Notes: generated from the sequence alone by a model not told the origin. DNA of 64,000 bases from Cunninghamia lanceolata (GCA_027924645.1 BSBN01001807.1:10372001-10436000), one strand, 5' to 3'. Shown: positions 11,530 through 23,438, counted from the first letter of the stretch. Program-made: numbers and translations.

Positions 11530-12677
11530 GCGAAGAAGTGAAATATAATGTTAAGATTGGATACAAAATAGAAGTAGCTATGGAAAAGGAGGACTGACCT
11601 ATACACTTATGTTGGAAGAAACAATGCCTCTCGAAGGCAAGGGCCTTTGCCTGGGTGGCATTGCAAAAGAGAATTTTAACAAGGGATAGACTACGGAGAA
11701 TGGGTTTTAACGACCCATCTAGATGTGTACTATGTAAGAGAATGAGGAAACCATGAACCACCTACTCCTAAGCTACAAATTCGTTGAAACATGTTGGAAA
11801 AGATTTATGGGAAAACTAAATTGGTCCGTCCGTCTCCCCCAATATATTCTCTCATTATTCATGGACTAGCCAGTTCTTCATAAAAAATATGTTCTCAAGC
11901 ATTTGGACCATCTGCCCCTCATTGGTGATCTGGGAATTATGGAAGGATAGAAATAGGAGACTCTTCCAAGACAAAGAGTTGACATGTGATGCTTTTTTCC
12001 ACAAAGTGGAAAATTACATAGTAGAAGTAATCAACAATGTAGCCAGAAATCAATCACTCAAGAAGAGCTCATTCACTACTTGGGATAATGAAATTTAGAA
12101 ATCTTGGACATGATTAGTGTTTCCCCCCATTTATGGGGTGGCTCGAGATCATCCAATGTCTAACCTAAGAACAAAGGCAAGGTGGACACCACTCGATGCG
12201 GATTGGCACAAACTAAATTTCAATATAGCAGCTAAGGGTAATCCAAGCCAATCCGGGGTGGGATACATAATCAAAAATCATTATAGAGAGATGATCAGTG
12301 TAGTAGCCAAAAAACTAATAGAGGGAATGAATAACAAAGTTGAAGCTCAAGCCTTATTTATTGCACTACAAACATGGAAAAAGTTGGGACTATCTAAAGT
12401 CCAAACTGAGGGGGAATCTCAAATAATTATTAATGTCATTCAAAAACATAGCTCTCCCAATTGGAAGATTGGCATCATATTGAACCAATGTCAAGCATTA
12501 CTCGCCCAACTTTAAGAGTATATAGTTAAACATGTCTACCATGAGGCAATTACAATAGCTGACATGTTGGCAAATTCAATGTTTAGCATAAAGAGAGACT
12601 ATTATAGCATTAGGTCTCCAAGTGCATGGCAAGATTCAACACTTGATCTACTGTCCACACTTGTACATTTGAACTAA
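11530..12677 (+). pseudogene. 3' end of a plant L1-type LINE: zinc-binding tail of RT and RNase H
   Basis: The first part (about 11535-12095) matches the zinc-binding domain that follows plant LINE reverse transcriptase. It has AFAWVALQKRILTRDRLRRM then CVLCKRM, and a later WELWKDRNRRLFQD. A frameshift lies near 11750. The second part (12117-12677) is an RNase H domain: WHKLNFNIAAKGNPSQSG, NNKVEAQALFIAL, VQTEGESQIIINV and HVYHEAITIADMLANS. It ends in a stop at 12675-12677. One in-frame TAA (about 12513) interrupts it. The expected first Asp of RNase H (LNFDGA in relatives) is Asn in LNFNIA, so the enzyme would be inactive. The reverse transcriptase itself is absent. Confidence 0.85.
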
Positions 12678-13479
12678 AAAAATCAATAATGGTAAGTTAA
12701 GGAATTGTGGCCAGTTTGCTTCTTACTAGGGAAGTACAACACAAAGTTGAGGTTTGGTAATTATGAAGATGACACTAACACATAGATATGGGAAATAAAT
12801 TAGGTAATGATATATCTTATGTTTTCAGTGAGATAGGAAAAATGGACTCCACGATTTTGTCTGAGAGCCAAGAAGAGACAAATAGAATTTATGGGGGAGG
12901 TGTCATATTGTATATTAAAGAAAATCTTCAAAACCAACTCAACAATAGTATAGCATGCTATTCACCTAGTCTTGGGAGACACAATATTGACCACAACCCA
13001 TAGATACAAGGTCAAGATAGACATTTCTTTAATGTTTATAGTAGTTTTCCTGGACTTGGGGGAATCGAACGAGGTTATCAAGGTGGTGGCGGAATCATTA
13101 ATCAAACCCAAATGACATTGTGGGTTGAAGAAGATATTGGATGATGCAATCTTGGGTTTGGGCTTTCTCCCTAGTAATGAAACCTGACCAATGATTCACC
13201 TACCATACAATGGCCCATGGGCTACTTTCATAATAGCAGCAGTTGGGCAAAATGAGGAGAAAAAGCATAAATAAAATGGGGAACTAAATTTTTGAAGTCG
13301 ATCGTGGGTGCTACTCCTTTGCAGGAGGTCGACTGGTCCTTTGCAATTGAGATTGATAGCTCAAAATCCAAGGATGATGGGGTCATGACGGAAGCACGAT
13401 AAGCATGAAGTTGGTAGGAAGTTTTTTGTTTGTTCATTTTGTTCTTTATTGGAATGTTACATAATAGTTAGTAGGTGAG
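12678..13479. other. spacer downstream of the LINE, no supported gene
   Basis: A 71-codon open frame at 12788-13003 and a minus frame at 13228-13437 show no family resemblance. No poly-A tail is visible after the LINE stop. Confidence 0.5.
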
Positions 13480-13484
13480 GTCCT

Positions 13485-13886
13485 TATTAGATTTCTTGCT
13501 AAAAGGATTGACAACAATCACTGGAGCCTAGATCAAATCTACAAACAAAAACAAACATCCACAACAAGATCTGAATATTGCCAAAATATGCAAGCATATT
13601 ATTAACAACAGGATTAAAATAATCTTGGTGGATTGGCATGAAAAATACATAGAAGAACCTTTATTATAAAGACAAGGTTGAGATGTAGGATGAAGTAGTC
13701 TTATGATAAGTGTCATTATCCTGTGATGTGTGACAACATGTGATAACTCACAACCTTATCTCTAAGTCAATCTTATCTTAGATAATAAGATAAACAACTA
13801 ATAATGACTCTTTAATTAACTTAAGATAATATGTGTAATATTACACTTAGGATAAATATGTCCAAAGTATAATCATTACACCAACA
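13485..13886 (-). repeat. element T left LTR (3' LTR)
   Basis: It matches the right LTR along its full length. The terminal TG (plus-strand view) has become TA, and the other end keeps CCAACA. Confidence 0.9.
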
Positions 13887-13898
13887 CCCCCTTTAAGT
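13887..13898 (-). other. polypurine tract of element T
   Basis: The minus strand reads CTTAAAGGGGG immediately before the LTR start TGTTGG. Confidence 0.8.
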
Positions 13899-14363
13899 GC
13901 AACTTAGGGAGGCTACACACTCAAGCTAAAAGGAAAGATGGGTCCAGGCAACAAGGCTTGATCAGGTACCCAGATACAAACAGAAAAGAAAGGAGAAAAT
14001 ACATTGGGAACAAAACTCCTAACCAATTGTGCCCAAATTCTAGAAAGTAGATGAAGAAGCTACAACTTCTGATGTTGATTAGTGACTAAAATTGATCCAT
14101 AGGAGCAAGTACCATGAAGATTCAAGAACATTAACCATAATGAATGGCCCTCAAACTGAGATGTGACCCGATGCGAATCAAATGCAATATTCATGATCAC
14201 TAACCATAGGCTCTCAATCTGAGATGTGAACCAAAATGTGTCAAGTTATGTGCAAGATGTGGCCTATTACACTGAAGTGACAAGATTTGCAGCACTTTAT
14301 TTCAGTGTGTTTACAACTTAGCTTTTACATATAGGAGTTACAAAATATTGGACAACAACAACA

Positions 14364-14885
14364 ATGATATATTGGCAGATATATCTTGTATGCACATCTT
14401 TGAACCCTTTATCCATCCCATTTTTATCTGCATTTGCTTCAAACATCATGGATCTTTTGCAAGATGGTAACTTAGTTAGGGTTTTGATTATTAAATATGC
14501 ACATGAATTCTTATTTTCGGAGGACTCTTTAAATGACGCTCTTCATGGGTATGATCTATTTAAATCTAGAGCTCTGGTTGGGGGTCTATTTTCTCACTAT
14601 TAGATTAGTCACTCACCTTCCTACAATTGTATTTTCAATGCTCTGTAACATGGTCTTCAGAATGAATGTGAGGTAACAATGTTGAATTCCCTACGATCTC
14701 ATAAGGATGAGCTTGGTGTTGCGTTGGCTGATAGTATTGAGGATAAATTCCATTCCATCCTCTTCCTTCTTCAACACCAACCTCAAGTTTTGCCACCCCT
14801 CGGAGATGCAGTTGAAGATGTAGGCGAAGAGAATGTCATTGATAATGTTGATGCTCATTTTGGACCGATAATTGATGTTAGTTAA
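14364..14885 (+). pseudogene. open frame antisense inside element T, possible captured host fragment
   Basis: A single frame runs 174 codons from ATG 14364 to TAA 14885, interrupted only by TAG at 14601 and a TAA near 14645. It includes NIMDLLQDGNLVRVLIIKYA and LADSIEDKFHSILFLLQHQ, which look like real helical protein rather than LTR noise. It lies opposite to the element's transcription (minus). That is typical of host sequence captured by a non-autonomous element, but is also possible by chance. I do not recognise the family. An AG acceptor-like site (TATTGGCAG) precedes it near 14376. Confidence 0.3.
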
Positions 14886-14949
14886 CCTCATGTGTAATGT
14901 TTAGTCTCTACATTTTTTAATTTATTAAAAAAGTTTTTTTTAAAAAAAT

Positions 14950-15120
14950 GTAATGGGGGTGGGCACAGGAGGTGTCACGCCTATCACGGCCAAGGGTCAT
15001 TGCAGGTGGGCAGTACGCTCCTGTCGGCCCCATGTAGGCCTATAGACCTGTAGGGCCCAACAAGCCCTGAATCCGGGTACCTGTCGGGTACCCTATGGAT
15101 ATCGTAGGGTTTAATTTTTT
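14950..15120. other. GC-rich patch with palindrome inside element T
   Basis: Unlike the rest of the element, this patch is rich in GGGCC and CACGGCC. It contains GGGTACCTGTCGGGTACCC at about 15075-15093, an inverted repeat with a 4-base loop. Confidence 0.5.
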
Positions 15121-15436
15121 TATTTTAAACCCTATAAAAATTGTTTCAGATTTTTTTTAATTTTAATTTGTTTTAAAAAATAAAAGAATTTAAATTAAAT
15201 TTAAACCAGATTAATTTTTTTTAAACCTAATCTTTTGATGCACGCAGATCTGTATGGACGCTATACCAGCACCACCTGGGGACTCAGAAGCTTGCCTCCA
15301 GATGACAATGCATAAGATATAGCATGTTTACAGTCGATCCTAATGGAATCAACTGTGGGCTCCAATCTCGACTAGGGGACACTTGCTAAAACTTATTGGC
15401 TAGATCTTCAATTTGGGAAGCTGATTGCACGATCCC

Positions 15437-15448
15437 GCTCTGATACCA
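15437..15448 (-). other. primer binding site of element T (initiator Met tRNA)
   Basis: The minus strand reads TGGTATCAGAGC directly after the LTR end. It is complementary to the 3' end of plant initiator-Met tRNA. Confidence 0.92.
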
Positions 15449-15850
15449 TGTTAGATTTCTTGCTGAAAGGATTGAGAACAATCATAGGAGTCTGGATCAA
15501 ATCTGCAAACAAAAGCAAACTTCCACAAAAAAATCTAAATATTGCCAAAATATGCAAGCATATTATTAACAACAAGATCAAAATAATCTTGGTGCATTGG
15601 CGTGAAAAATACATAGAAGAACCTTGCTTATAAAGACAAGGTTGAGATGTACGATGAAGTAGTCTTATGACAAGTGTCATCATCCTATGATGTGTGACAA
15701 CATGTGACAACTCACAACCTTATCTCTACGTCAATACTATCTTAGATGATAAGATAGGCAACTATTAATGACTCCCTAATTAACTTAAGATAATATGTGT
15801 AATATTACACTTAGGATAAGTATGTCCAAAGTATAAATATTACACCAACA
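15449..15850 (-). repeat. element T right LTR (5' LTR)
   Basis: It begins TGTTAGATTTCTTGC and ends ACACCAACA, 402 bp, the same length as its partner. Confidence 0.92.
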
Positions 15851-15855
15851 GTCCT

Positions 15856-16524
15856 AGGCCCAGAAATACAAATACAGATAGGCAGTAGTAGAAATAGTTT
15901 GAAAAACTTATATTGTATAGATTAGCACTATATTAGTGAATCAAACTACCGAGATGTTGTAACAAGGTTAATACAAGCCCAACAGGGTCTATTTTTTGTA
16001 ATTAAAATATTAATGAAATACAGTACACCCTACGAGGTCTTGGATTAAGGCACTCTATTAGAGCAACCATTTTTTTTCTATTTATCATTTTATGGGAATG
16101 GCCCCCTCTGGCCAAAATCACCAATAAAAAATAGTTCAAAAGTAAAATAAAATAACTCTTAAGTAAATAAAATAGCTCAAAACAAATATTTCTCGATGTT
16201 TTTTAGATAGATGTATTTAAGATATCTATACTAGTTTATAATTTAAATTTTATAACACATCTTCATCTTTATAAATATAGAGTTCAATATGAAATTTAAA
16301 GTTCAACACAAATAAAATATAATATAGTTCAAAATTGTATCTAGGTTTTTATTATGCCGAAAGGTGTAACTTACCATGGCAAAAATGGTTGCGTGTGAGT
16401 GTGTTAACAAAAACTATTACCAAAATAATAAAAATACAAAAAAAATAAAATGTATGGCTACATTAATAATATATATAATAGAAAAATTTGATAACTCTAG
16501 ATAAAATAGCTATATTTTGTATTT
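15856..16524. other. AT-rich spacer, no feature seen
   Basis: No gene or repeat terminus recognised between elements T and A. Confidence 0.6.
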
Positions 16525-16529
16525 GTGTG

Positions 16530-16966
16530 TGTTGGCAAGAAATGGGAAGGAAGTAGTCCGAAGATCTGGTCTTCAGTCAAATCTCTAAAGTTGGTTTATA
16601 CCCCAGTCATATAGTGAGAGAGATCTAGATAAACATTAATGAATAGTAATATGCGGTACTACATAAGTCATACACAAGCATTCATAAGTTACACATAAAC
16701 TGTATACCAGAACCCTTATAACTCCTTTATATATATATATACACATCCAGAAGGTCTAAGTCTCTACCTTGTACTCATTCTTATTCTCTTATATATATTC
16801 TTCTTACATATTCTACTTTCATTTCATTCCTATTCTTCTATTCATATATATTACATAGAGGTGTGTCCTTTCCCAAAATACTTCTTTGTATGTCAGTTCT
16901 GCCCTCCGCATACCACTTGTGGTAATCAACGGTAGGATTTACTGCCTGCTCTGTCTTCTGCCAACA
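16530..16966 (-). repeat. Gypsy A left LTR (3' LTR), 437 bp
   Basis: The ends are TGTTGGCAAG and TCTGCCAACA. It aligns to 50398-50847 with many substitutions and small gaps, so it is old. It includes the phrase AGAGGTGTGTCCTTTCCCAA, shared with the right LTR and, inverted, with the solo LTR at 44627. Confidence 0.9.
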
Positions 16967-16982
16967 TCATTCTCCCATTTAA
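16967..16982 (-). other. polypurine tract of Gypsy A
   Basis: The minus strand reads AAATGGGAGAATGA and then the LTR start TGTTGG, as expected for the 3' LTR junction. Confidence 0.75.
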
Positions 16983-16989
16983 AATTATT

Positions 16990-19900
16990 TCTTGTCCTCA
17001 AGACATACTTTGTTCGGTTTGAAGGTAGGATATATTTATAGATTACTCTGAGCTAAGCCAGATTTGCATCCTATTACTTCTTGGCTGGTGTCAAAATTTG
17101 GATTTGACTCTCTATTTGTATGTATGTACCCTCCACACCACCTAATGTAGTAGGTATTTATATCTTCTAAGCAGTCTACTTGGCTTCTGTAAAATTACCA
17201 GTCAGGGATGCTAGTCTCAGGATTACTGCTTCCCGTAATTGTTTCATTTGTACCTTTATATGTTCCCTCTGGTCTTTAAATTGTTAGAGTTGAGTGTGTA
17301 ATGTCTTTACTTGTGCCCTTATTGCTCCATTTGTATCCTGTATAAGATCATATGTACTAGCTACTTGTGATATGTGTGTTTCTAGTGCATCTATTTGATC
17401 CTTAATATTTTTAGTGGTGGTGGGCCATTGCAGACAAAATTGATACAACACCTTTTCTTCCTCCATACCCTATTGAATATTTTTTATTTGTGCTTAGTAT
17501 GTGTCTTAGTACATCATTTGATCCTTCTACTAATCTTTTCTTATTCACTTGCTCAATGATATGTTCTTCTGGCTTATTCACTAGATAAGTAGAATGTGCT
17601 TTGAAGATTTGCATCAACTATCTCAACTACTATGTAAGAGGTAGGGTGGGGTCCCTCTGTGCCTCTGGCATTTCATTCTAAATTAGGTTTACTACCTCTA
17701 GTAGTATTTCATTGCCTTCTATATGATGTTGCAAAATTTCTTCCCTTGCTGTGGAGTGGAAGATATCACCAAGCTGTAGCTTTTGGATAGGTGATATTCC
17801 TAATAAATTAACTTGTCCTTCTATTAGTGGTAGTTGTAGCAGTTGTGGTGTAAACATAGGCTGAATTTTATTTTACTACACAAAAAAATCCATATTAGAT
17901 TGAATTCGAGATGTAGAAGAGGATGCATCTTAACTATCCAGCTTTTGTAGCTTTTCCTCTTTCTGATTTTCCTTTGTATTTTGTGCCTTCTCTCCAATTT
18001 GTTGCTCTTCCTCCTGTGTATTTGTGTTGTGCAGAGGAGAAACCCTTTGTTTCTCTTCTTGTGCATTATGCAGAGGAGATGTCTGTTGTTCTATATTTTT
18101 ATCTCCTTCCATTACATGATCATATATTTTCTTTGTGATCTACTCTATTTCCTGTTGAATCTTTTCCATGTCTGCTTGCTCCATATTCATCAAGGTATCT
18201 ACTATCTACTTTGTCCTCAACTCCTTAGCCTGTAATTGAGCTAACTTCTCTTTTTCTTCTATGGAAATAGAAGTATCTACCTGATCAATAGCCTCTTGTC
18301 TAAAATCCTCTTCTAGTTTCAAGGCTTTCTCTCTTCTTTGTCTTAGGGATTCTGCTAGATCCAGTGGTAACTTGTTTAAGATCTCATCCATTGTTTTATT
18401 TATTTTAATCATGTATCTTATTATTTCCCTTTATATTATTTTCTTGTTATCAACAGAGACTTCACTATATAATTCTGTTGTTTCCTGTAATAAACCATGG
18501 CATTCTATCCCATTCATTAATGCATCAATGCTCAATGGTTATTGAGGAGTGTCTTTTTTTGTTTGATTCTTTTTCTTTTTCTTTTGTTCTTGGAAGACTT
18601 CTTCTTCCCCCTCTTCCTCTTCCATATCTATTATGGAAGTTTAATTTTTCTTCCTTTTTGCTTGTTGTTTTTGTCTAGGTATTTTTTTCTTCTTTGCACT
18701 CATTTATACAAGGGTTTTTGATGCTGCCCTTCTCCCCGTTGACACTGTTTGTGTTGAAGATGCTAGTTGTTGTGCAGTATGTGCACTAGCTATTACAGAT
18801 GTGATTCTCCCTAACCTTGGCTTTTCTGGTGAGGTGGGCATCTGTGAAGATGATGAAGTGGATTACAGAGCTTCCATAGTGGCTTGTGAAGCTGATGTTG
18901 AATGATGCAGTGTAGATGTGCCTGTCTAGGGTGGAATTTTCCATTGTTTATGAAGTTTTTCTTTTTTTTTTCTCTAATTGCTCCTCTATTTTTTTCTATG
19001 TTGCTTCTCTATTATCTCCATGTATACATGTCCTAAACCTTTTTGTAGTAGCATCCTTAGGCTTACTTAACAAATTTGTCGCATAAGCTTTTATTTCTGC
19101 TGAGGTAATCTCACAAGGTAACATGGGAATCCAAAATGTTCTAGCCTTGACTACTTCCATATATGTGTAATCTTTGTCAACGATGAATGTAATGTGATTG
19201 ATGTATTGTTTAACTGCTTCATAGGGTATCATTTCCCTAGCTTGCGTTTCTGATTGTAGTGATTTAAATAAACCCCAATACATGGTACTAAAGGTTTTTG
19301 TATCACTAAATTGTCTTATATGTTGGTTTATTTGTGCGGCTACTATGAGGTGTTGTTGCCATATTTCTCCTTAAACCCTATTAGATCATTTAAAAAGTAA
19401 AATACTAAACAAATGATCAAGGTTCCATACTAGAAGTTGTAATTGGACTCTTTTGTTCTCTTTAGATTTTCCAGCAATTATTCTCTCATCACTTCGTAAA
19501 GGTTGAAGTCTTTCCCTTGTTTCACCATTCGATAGACAATGTGGATTGTGGTAGCGGTGGCAGATCCCTCTCTATTTGCATAGTATACTTTGTACGTTAT
19601 TCCCATTGTCACATACCAGACCCCTAGATCTATTATGTCTTTGATACTTAGGCTACCTCTATCTAGTTTTGCCCCTGTGAGCTCTGTTACTTTGTCATTT
19701 TTGATGGTTTTCATTGTTGGCACTGGTCTAGTTGAGCTAAGTCCTATTACCACCCTAACTGCCTCCTTGGTGATCCAGTAGGGTTTGTCCAAGTATATGA
19801 ATTCATCATGAATTTTTTTGAGTACAATTCAAACCCATTCATGTGCATCACTGAAATCCAGAAAGTCTTTTCAAATATCAAGTTTCTTACTGGCAATGTC

Positions 19901-20002
19901 CCAACATTTTGGGGAATAACCTATATCATCAAGCAAGGTGTCCCTCAATTCTTCAAATTTCATATGATCTATATCAAAGATTGTGACGTGAATGTATTTC
20001 CT
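16990..20002 (-). pseudogene. extra ORF of Gypsy A, central and C-terminal part, function unknown
   Basis: Minus-strand frames line up into one long decayed protein. From high to low coordinate it reads KYIHVTIFDIDHMKFEELRD, then WITKEAVRVVIGLSSTRPVP and GVWYVTMGITYKVYY (19790-19500). Next is MYWGLFKSLQSETQA (19283), and then a low-complexity Lys/Ser-rich stretch (18900-18500). The end is a coiled-coil-like tail with DEILNKLPLDLAESLRQRR (18400) and LYQFCLQWPTTTKNIKDQI (17445). The tail resembles the ORF of element D at 41106-42845. It sits between pol and the 3' LTR, where some Gypsy and Copia lineages carry an envelope-like ORF. I see no signal peptide, fusion peptide or convincing transmembrane anchor, so 'envelope' would be a positional guess only. 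Stops and frameshifts are frequent. Confidence 0.6.
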
Positions 20003-20900
20003 TGTTGCAAGTATGCGCCTAATTGGTGTTGTCATTGATGTCAACATATCTTCGTTGTCATTGGTGTCAACTATGTTATATTCTATTACTTGTTTAGAAG
20101 CTTTGTGTGTTGAGGATATTGAAAAAATTGGCCTCTCCAGAAGAAACAAGTAAGTTACAGTGAAGTGTAGTATAGTCAGTGAATTGTATGCTGAAGAACA
20201 ATCCGGTAGATTACTTTGCATATCTTGCTACTTGAATATCTTGGTCTGTGGATTGGAAGTTGTTTAAAGGGATGTCTAACGATGCTAAATCCTAAGTTTG
20301 AGCCTCTGGTGTGAAGAATTGAGATAGTTGCATTCACCGGAGTAAAACCTTCTTTCTCTGAATATTCTCTAGTGACAGGGAGAAAGTATTTTGCTCCACA
20401 TTTCTCTGCATTAAAGTGTTTTTCTCTGTGGTTCTAAAGGCAAGTTTGGGATGATGATAAGTGCCTATAATTGCAATGGTTCATGTTTTGGTGGTCCGTA
20501 AGCTATCTCTCTTGTATGACAGTTGAAGACAATGAAGTTCATGTGCTTCAGTGTGAAGAATCTCATGAATAAAGTGGTTTGTGTTTATGCGGTTACTCCT
20601 GATGATTTCAATGTACTTTTGGATTCCTCCTGATCATGTTCCTACCTTTACATTGGTCTGCATTAAGAAAATGAGATCATGTATGAAGATTATTCCCAGA
20701 TAACGTAGCGTGCAACTAGTCTTAGCTGACTTGGTTAATTCTAGTAATTGTGCAGATCCCTTGAAGATTATGGAAGCATGTTGTGGCATGGAAGATCATG
20801 TTTGAGTCCCAGCTAAGGCATGGAGTGATCCACATACATCTATACTACAATTCCTTAGCATATTTTTGTTTTAGGTCAAGACCTATTTTGTAAATATTTG

Positions 20901-20980
20901 TAATGTCGACCTTGGAGATTGCTCCAATGGTTGATGATTGTAATGCTGACCTTGATGATCATTCCAAGGTTGATGAAGTG
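20901..20980 (+). repeat. 40-bp tandem duplication inside solo LTR E
   Basis: TAATGTCGACCTTGGAGATT (20901) is followed 40 bases later by TAATGCTGACCTTGATGATC. The two units are diverged and lie directly upstream of the putative TATA box. Confidence 0.7.
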
Positions 20981-20988
20981 TATAAATA
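20981..20988 (+). promoter_or_regulatory. putative TATA box of solo LTR E
   Basis: TATAAATA lies in the plus orientation of the LTR, about 550 bases before its 3' end, after the tandem duplication. A promoter function is inferred only from motif and position. Confidence 0.45.
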
Positions 20989-21536
20989 CTTGTAATTGAG
21001 TAATGGAAAAGGTGTCCTTGTGTGAAAATGGGAAGAAAAGGCGAGGAGATAAGGCAGAATAGGGCAGAGTAGAGCAGAGGAACTATTGTACTTCAATGTA
21101 TTAATCTCAGACATGAAGAAGATGGTGATCATGGCAGTGAGCCACCAGTAGGGTTTAACATCCCTTATTTTAATCTTTCTAGGTTTAGGGTTGAGGCAGT
21201 GAGCCTACTAGACCTAGCTGTACTTCATGGCAGTGAGCCAATATGTTCTAGGCCCATGGAGTAACCAAGCCTGAACATCATTTTTTAAAGATTGCAATAT
21301 ATTTTGAGATCTAATCCTCTCCATGGTTTTTTCCCACCATGGGGTTTTCCACGTAAAAATTTGGTGTCTCTTGTGTATAATGTTGCATATGTGTTTAAGT
21401 TTCTGATTTCATGCATTCATTGTTAAATCATAATAATTGTGGTCAAGTGATTAATGTTTAAGTGAAGAAGTGTTTGAATTTTTGTGATAACTGATTCACC
21501 CCCCCTCTCAGTTGTCTAGCACATTTCAATATTCCT

Positions 21537-21690
21537 GACATCTTCTGTATATACAACATCTATTGGTACTCCAAAGAATGCTCTGTCTTTATCAACTTCA
21601 ATTGCCTTGTAGGGACACTTCTTGTATTTAGGCTTAGGCTTCTATGTAACATCAATGATGTACTGGTGTGGCCATTTTTTTTCACAGCTT
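21537..21690 (-). pseudogene. extra ORF of Gypsy A, segment upstream of solo LTR E
   Basis: The minus strand reads KKWPHQYIIDVT, a stop (TAG), KPKPKYKKCPYKAIEVDKDR and AFFGVPIDVVYTEDVR. It continues in frame across the solo LTR into KYIHVTIFDIDH. It is a Lys-rich soluble-looking segment of unknown role. Confidence 0.6.
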
Positions 21691-22060
21691 GACGGCTAGG
21701 GTTTAATCTCTTCACATCTCTTTCACTTCAAAGCTCAAATTTCTCAATCTTTGGATGTAAATGAGATATGGATGAAGGTTTAGGATTTCTATAGCCCTAA
21801 TAGTAATTTTATGCATTTATTGCATCTATCCATTTTTTTGTTCTGTAAGAAGTTATGTTTATAATAAAGTATTCAAAAATTACATAAGAGATTGCCACAC
21901 AGGCATGCAGTTAGATTGTAGGGGCCAAAGACTGAACAACCCGAACTTACCACCCTACCCAAACCTACCCAAAATTGACCTCATAGGGTCCAAAAAGGAG
22001 AAAACCAGCCACACAGGGCCTATTCAGATAACCATATTGATAAAGGCCATGTAGGGCCTA
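21691..22060. other. spacer within the nest, no supported feature
   Basis: No coding continuity was found. The block near 21900-22080 repeats short phrases such as AGGGCCTA and CCTACCC. Confidence 0.4.
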
Positions 22061-22069
22061 CCCTAACCC

Positions 22070-23200
22070 TCCCCTACAATTGTATATTATGGGAATCAAT
22101 CCCTACATCAACTGTCAAAATGAGATAACTTTCTGAACATTACATTAATTAACATCAGAAAACATGTAAGAAGTCTACCAGAAAACCAGAGAATACTTGC
22201 CACCCAGAATTACATGAAACCCAAATTATACACAAAGGTTTGAAACTCGGGAACCCATTTGAACTATCCCCCCACCAGCTCCAAATGCAGCAGTTTCTTA
22301 AGAAAATTCACACTGACCCCAACCTATTCTCTATGTTCAAGAAGGGCCAAGCCTTTCATGTCAAGAAGAAAAGGAAACAACTTTATGGCTTCATCAGGAT
22401 CCTACATACGAGGGAGATCACTTGGCCAAGGAATCCCCAGCCCTAGCGAAGCTATGCCGATGACATCCTTCAAACCAATGATTAAATCATTTTTAAAAAG
22501 TTTTCTTACCATTTGCTCTGAGACCTCCTTGGTAGTGCCTGTAAGCACAAAAATCATGCACTGCCTCCACGAGGACCCCTATGATGATTCAAATCCTTAT
22601 AACGTACATGTAAGAATGAAATAATATCTTTTAAGTAGTAGGCCTCTTGATGACATGTCCTCTTTTCTTGTCTTGTGTTGTTTCTTCTTTGTCGATTTCC
22701 ATCTCTCCCTGTTTGCGACACTTTTCGACACTTGTTGTGACACTTGTTGACTTGTGTTTTCTGGCTTTTGACCTTATTCCTAAGCCTTGTGAGAGTATTG
22801 TAGGTAAGTTTTCACCTCTCCAATTTGTTTTTCCTCTAGTGCACCTCCTAGAAGCCTTCTAGAGGTCTCCTTATCCATCTCCCGCTTTCAGTTTTTAGTT
22901 TCATCGAACCAATCCAAATCTCTCCCTGTTATTTCCAGATCTTTTTCGGGAGACCCTGCTGACGCAAGTGGAGATTTGGCTTCTTCCATATGACTAACCT
23001 ATTTTTTGATGTAGAACCTTTCCTTTTCCTCTCTTCTACCATCTCCCAGCCTATTTTTTTGCATTTGACCCTGTCCAGCCGCAGAAAAACTTGAGTTTCT
23101 CTCTTGCTTTTGCTCCATTTTTGTCTATTTTTCTCTCTGTTTGCATGGTTTTTGATCCTTGATATAGAGTTAACTATTTCATGCATCCACACATGCATAA
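22070..23200 (-). pseudogene. coding-like relic on the minus strand, possibly the start of the extra ORF of A
   Basis: At 22550-22230 the minus strand reads TTKEVSEQMVRKLFKN, GLKDVIGIASLG, DEAIKLFPFLLDMKGLALLE and VNFLKKLLHLELVG, broken by a few stops. This looks like genuine protein. Upstream, 23198-22929 encodes a very basic stretch (SKNRLVIWKKPNLHLRQQG). An intron-acceptor-like CTTACAG precedes TTKEV. I do not recognise a family. It may belong to A's extra ORF or to another inserted sequence, because the left border of element D should lie in this neighbourhood. Confidence 0.4.
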
Positions 23201-23418
23201 TTAACTCTATTTGATCTCAAATTAACTCTTTAATCAATCTCATGCATTCCCTCTCCTCCATTTTCTCTCCAGTGATAAGCTATCTTTGCTTCATCACTCT
23301 CTAATCAGCTGAGTTCACTGGGTAATCAGCCTCATTAACTCCCCAATCAATCCTTGTTAACTCATCAATCAAATTGAGTTAACTTCTCAATAAATTCCAT
23401 CTTATCCCTTCTTCTAAC

Positions 23419-23430
23419 TTATAAATACCC
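23419..23430 (+). promoter_or_regulatory. putative TATA box just upstream of the Copia B insertion
   Basis: TTATAAATACCC lies about 10 bases before the Copia B target duplication. Across the insertion the host sequence continues CTCACCTCTTCATTATTTTC, which resembles a transcription start and leader. Copia B may therefore have landed at the promoter of the plus-strand unit encoding the D ORF. This is inference. Confidence 0.4.
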
Positions 23431-23438
23431 CTCACCTC

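Larger units (their letters stand above)
13480..15855 (-). mobile_element. element T: complete non-autonomous LTR retrotransposon (LARD/TRIM-like), including target duplications
   Basis: Two 402-bp LTRs (13485-13886 and 15449-15850) flank 1,562 bp of internal DNA. The whole is bordered by identical 5-bp duplications GTCCT at 13480-13484 and 15851-15855. A primer binding site for initiator-Met tRNA sits directly inside the right LTR. A purine tract sits directly inside the left LTR. Transcription is therefore on the minus strand, with the right LTR as the 5' LTR. No gag or pol domain is encoded, so it must have moved with proteins from another element, likely Copia given the Met primer. The LTRs are similar but not identical by eye. 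Confidence 0.93.
19998..21536 (+). mobile_element. solo LTR E (1,529 bp) with target duplications, inside the extra ORF of A
   Basis: TTCCT occurs at 19998-20002 and again at 21532-21536. Between them the sequence starts TGTTGCAAGTATGCGCC (20003) and ends GCACATTTCAATA (21531). Its 3' part has CTGATTCACCCCCCCTCTCA and GGCAGTGAGCC phrases shared with the LTR of element D and with the scrap at 54450. Removing it rejoins the minus-strand ORF of A in frame (EDVR then KYIHV), which confirms the boundaries. There is no internal region, so it arose by LTR-LTR recombination. Confidence 0.88.

Noticed and set aside
16990..20002. Calling the A extra ORF an envelope gene
   Set aside because: Only its position supports it. 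No signal peptide, fusion peptide or clear membrane anchor could be seen.
22240..22624. Plus-strand frames at 22240-22624
   Set aside because: The minus strand of the same segment gives more protein-like sequence (GLKDVIGIASLG and following), so these are likely shadows.
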